Below are positions 63,399-64,000 of a stretch of 64,000 nt of DNA, one piece after another; positions within the stretch are counted from its first letter, which is position 1; every line of letters begins with the position of its first letter. A program made the position numbers and the translations under genes. Below the pieces are notes generated by a model. The model was not told the DNA's origin. It was given only the letters and a program-made list of their open reading frames with translations, and ran no database searches. Source of the stretch: CAVQCJ01 sp963771835 (GTDB taxonomy: Bacteria; Actinomycetota; Actinomycetes; Prado026); NCBI GenBank assembly GCA_963771835.1, contig CAVYVA010000004.1, positions 372,001 through 436,000 of the forward strand, written 5' to 3'.

Positions 63399-64000
63399 GT
63401 GCCGCACGTGCTCGTCATCGAGGACGACCCGGCGATCCGCTCCGCGCTGATCCGCAGCCTCAGCGAGCGCGGACACGCCGTCTCGTCCGCCGCCGACGCC
63501 ATGGGCGGGCTGCGCGACGCCATCGAGCAGCGGCCCGACCTTGTCCTGCTCGACCTGGGGCTGCCGGACCTGGACGGCGCGGAGCTGCTGCGGATGCTGC
63601 GCGCGGTCAGCAAGGTCCCGGTCATCGTCGCCACCGCGCGCGACGACGACGCCTCCATCGTGCGCGCTCTGGACGCGGGAGCCGACGACTACGTCACCAA
63701 GCCGTTCAGCGCGGTGACCCTGGACGCCCGGATCCGAGCCGTGCTGCGTCGCGCGCTGGCCCCCGATGCCGAGGCCGTCCTCACCGTCGGCGGCCTCGCG
63801 GTCGACCCGAGGGCACGCACCGTCACGCTGGACGGCGCACCGGTCGAGCTGTCGCCGCGCGAGTTCGAGCTGCTGGCGTACCTGGCGGCCCGGCCGGGTC
63901 AGGTCGTCACCAAGCGCGAGCTGCTCACCGAGGTCTGGCGGCTGCCGTACGGCGGCGCGGACAAGACCGTCGACGTGCACCTGTCCTGGCTGCGGCGCAA
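63399..64000 (+). CDS. OmpR-family response regulator (3' end outside the window)
   Basis: The first 200 codons are visible with no stop before the edge. Receiver domain: acidic pair D9/D10 (VIEDDPAIRS), phospho-acceptor D52 (LVLLDLGLPDLDG), Lys101 (YVTKPF). Winged-helix domain from about residue 128: ELSPREFELLAYLAARPGQ, VTKRELLTEVW and DKTVDVHLSWLRRK, nearly complete, so only about 20-30 residues are missing. GTG 63399; a GTG three codons later is less likely. A sensor kinase probably follows outside the window. Confidence 0.93.
   Translation, partial: MPHVLVIEDDPAIRSALIRSLSERGHAVSSAADAMGGLRDAIEQRPDLVLLDLGLPDLDGAELLRMLRAVSKVPVIVATARDDDASIVRALDAGADDYVTKPFSAVTLDARIRAVLRRALAPDAEAVLTVGGLAVDPRARTVTLDGAPVELSPREFELLAYLAARPGQVVTKRELLTEVWRLPYGGADKTVDVHLSWLRR

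Overview
This window is chromosomal DNA from a very high-GC actinobacterium. The evidence is a GC-rich third codon position, many GTG starts, mycothiol-linked DinB-like enzymes, an F420/FMN-type luciferase-like oxidoreductase, a PspC/LiaF-type envelope sensor, and a gene neighbourhood like that of Streptomyces and relatives (pcrA - small B12 mutase subunit - sucCD - purN/purH - mdh/icd, with a nucleoside uptake operon further along). The genus cannot be fixed from sequence alone. No rRNA, tRNA, CRISPR array, phage or insertion sequence was seen. The window is densely coded, with 65 genes and no gene-free stretch longer than about 200 bases.

Layout. 0-12 kb: deoxyribose/nucleoside catabolism and uptake. 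It holds two aldehyde dehydrogenase genes (the first cut by the window edge, the second a short form without the catalytic domain), adenosine deaminase, and a minus-strand operon of BMP lipoprotein - double ATPase - two permeases - cdd - deoA. A strong hairpin separates the lipoprotein gene from the rest, and an M20 amidohydrolase lies upstream. 12-16 kb: B12-dependent acyl-CoA mutase large subunit, class III aminotransferase, TetR regulator. 16-24 kb: D,D-carboxypeptidase, YihY membrane protein, 2H phosphoesterase, trpS, CNNM/CBS protein, icd, mdh. 24-34 kb: transporter, purH, purN, a DUF6350 membrane protein, homocysteine methyltransferase-like protein, DUF6325 protein with a tiny repeat protein, GNAT, sucD, sucC, mutase small subunit. 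34-42 kb: lipase, amine oxidase, two DinB-like enzymes, pcrA, PIG-L deacetylase, HtrA protease. 42-46 kb: LiaFSR-like envelope-stress module. 46-50 kb: reductive pyrimidine catabolism (beta-ureidopropionase, dihydropyrimidinase, LLM oxidoreductase). 50-54 kb: class V and class III aminotransferases and small enzymes. 54.5-58 kb: copper module (Met/His-rich membrane protein, CopC, CopD-CtaG fusion). 58-63 kb: an extracytoplasmic redox module (two secreted proteins, ApbE flavin transferase, ferric-reductase-like membrane protein, NuoF-like protein, ferredoxin), then an OmpR-type regulator cut by the right edge.

Themes. Nucleosides taken up by the BMP/ABC system would be deaminated (add, cdd) and phosphorolysed (deoA), and the sugar would be oxidised through the aldehyde dehydrogenases. 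Uracil would go through the reductive pathway to beta-alanine, with class III aminotransferases as the likely exit. Two such aminotransferase genes carry near-identical palindromes in their promoters, pointing to one TetR-type regulator. The redox module is the most novel part: two secreted proteins next to apbE both end in TTTGASG, which resembles the ApbE flavinylation core.

Quality warning. Seventeen genes, including mdh, sucD and pcrA, are each broken by one to four single-base shifts, almost all one extra base (26 sites). Restoring the frame gives full-length family members every time. These are treated here as sequence errors rather than pseudogenes, and coordinates span the whole repaired gene.
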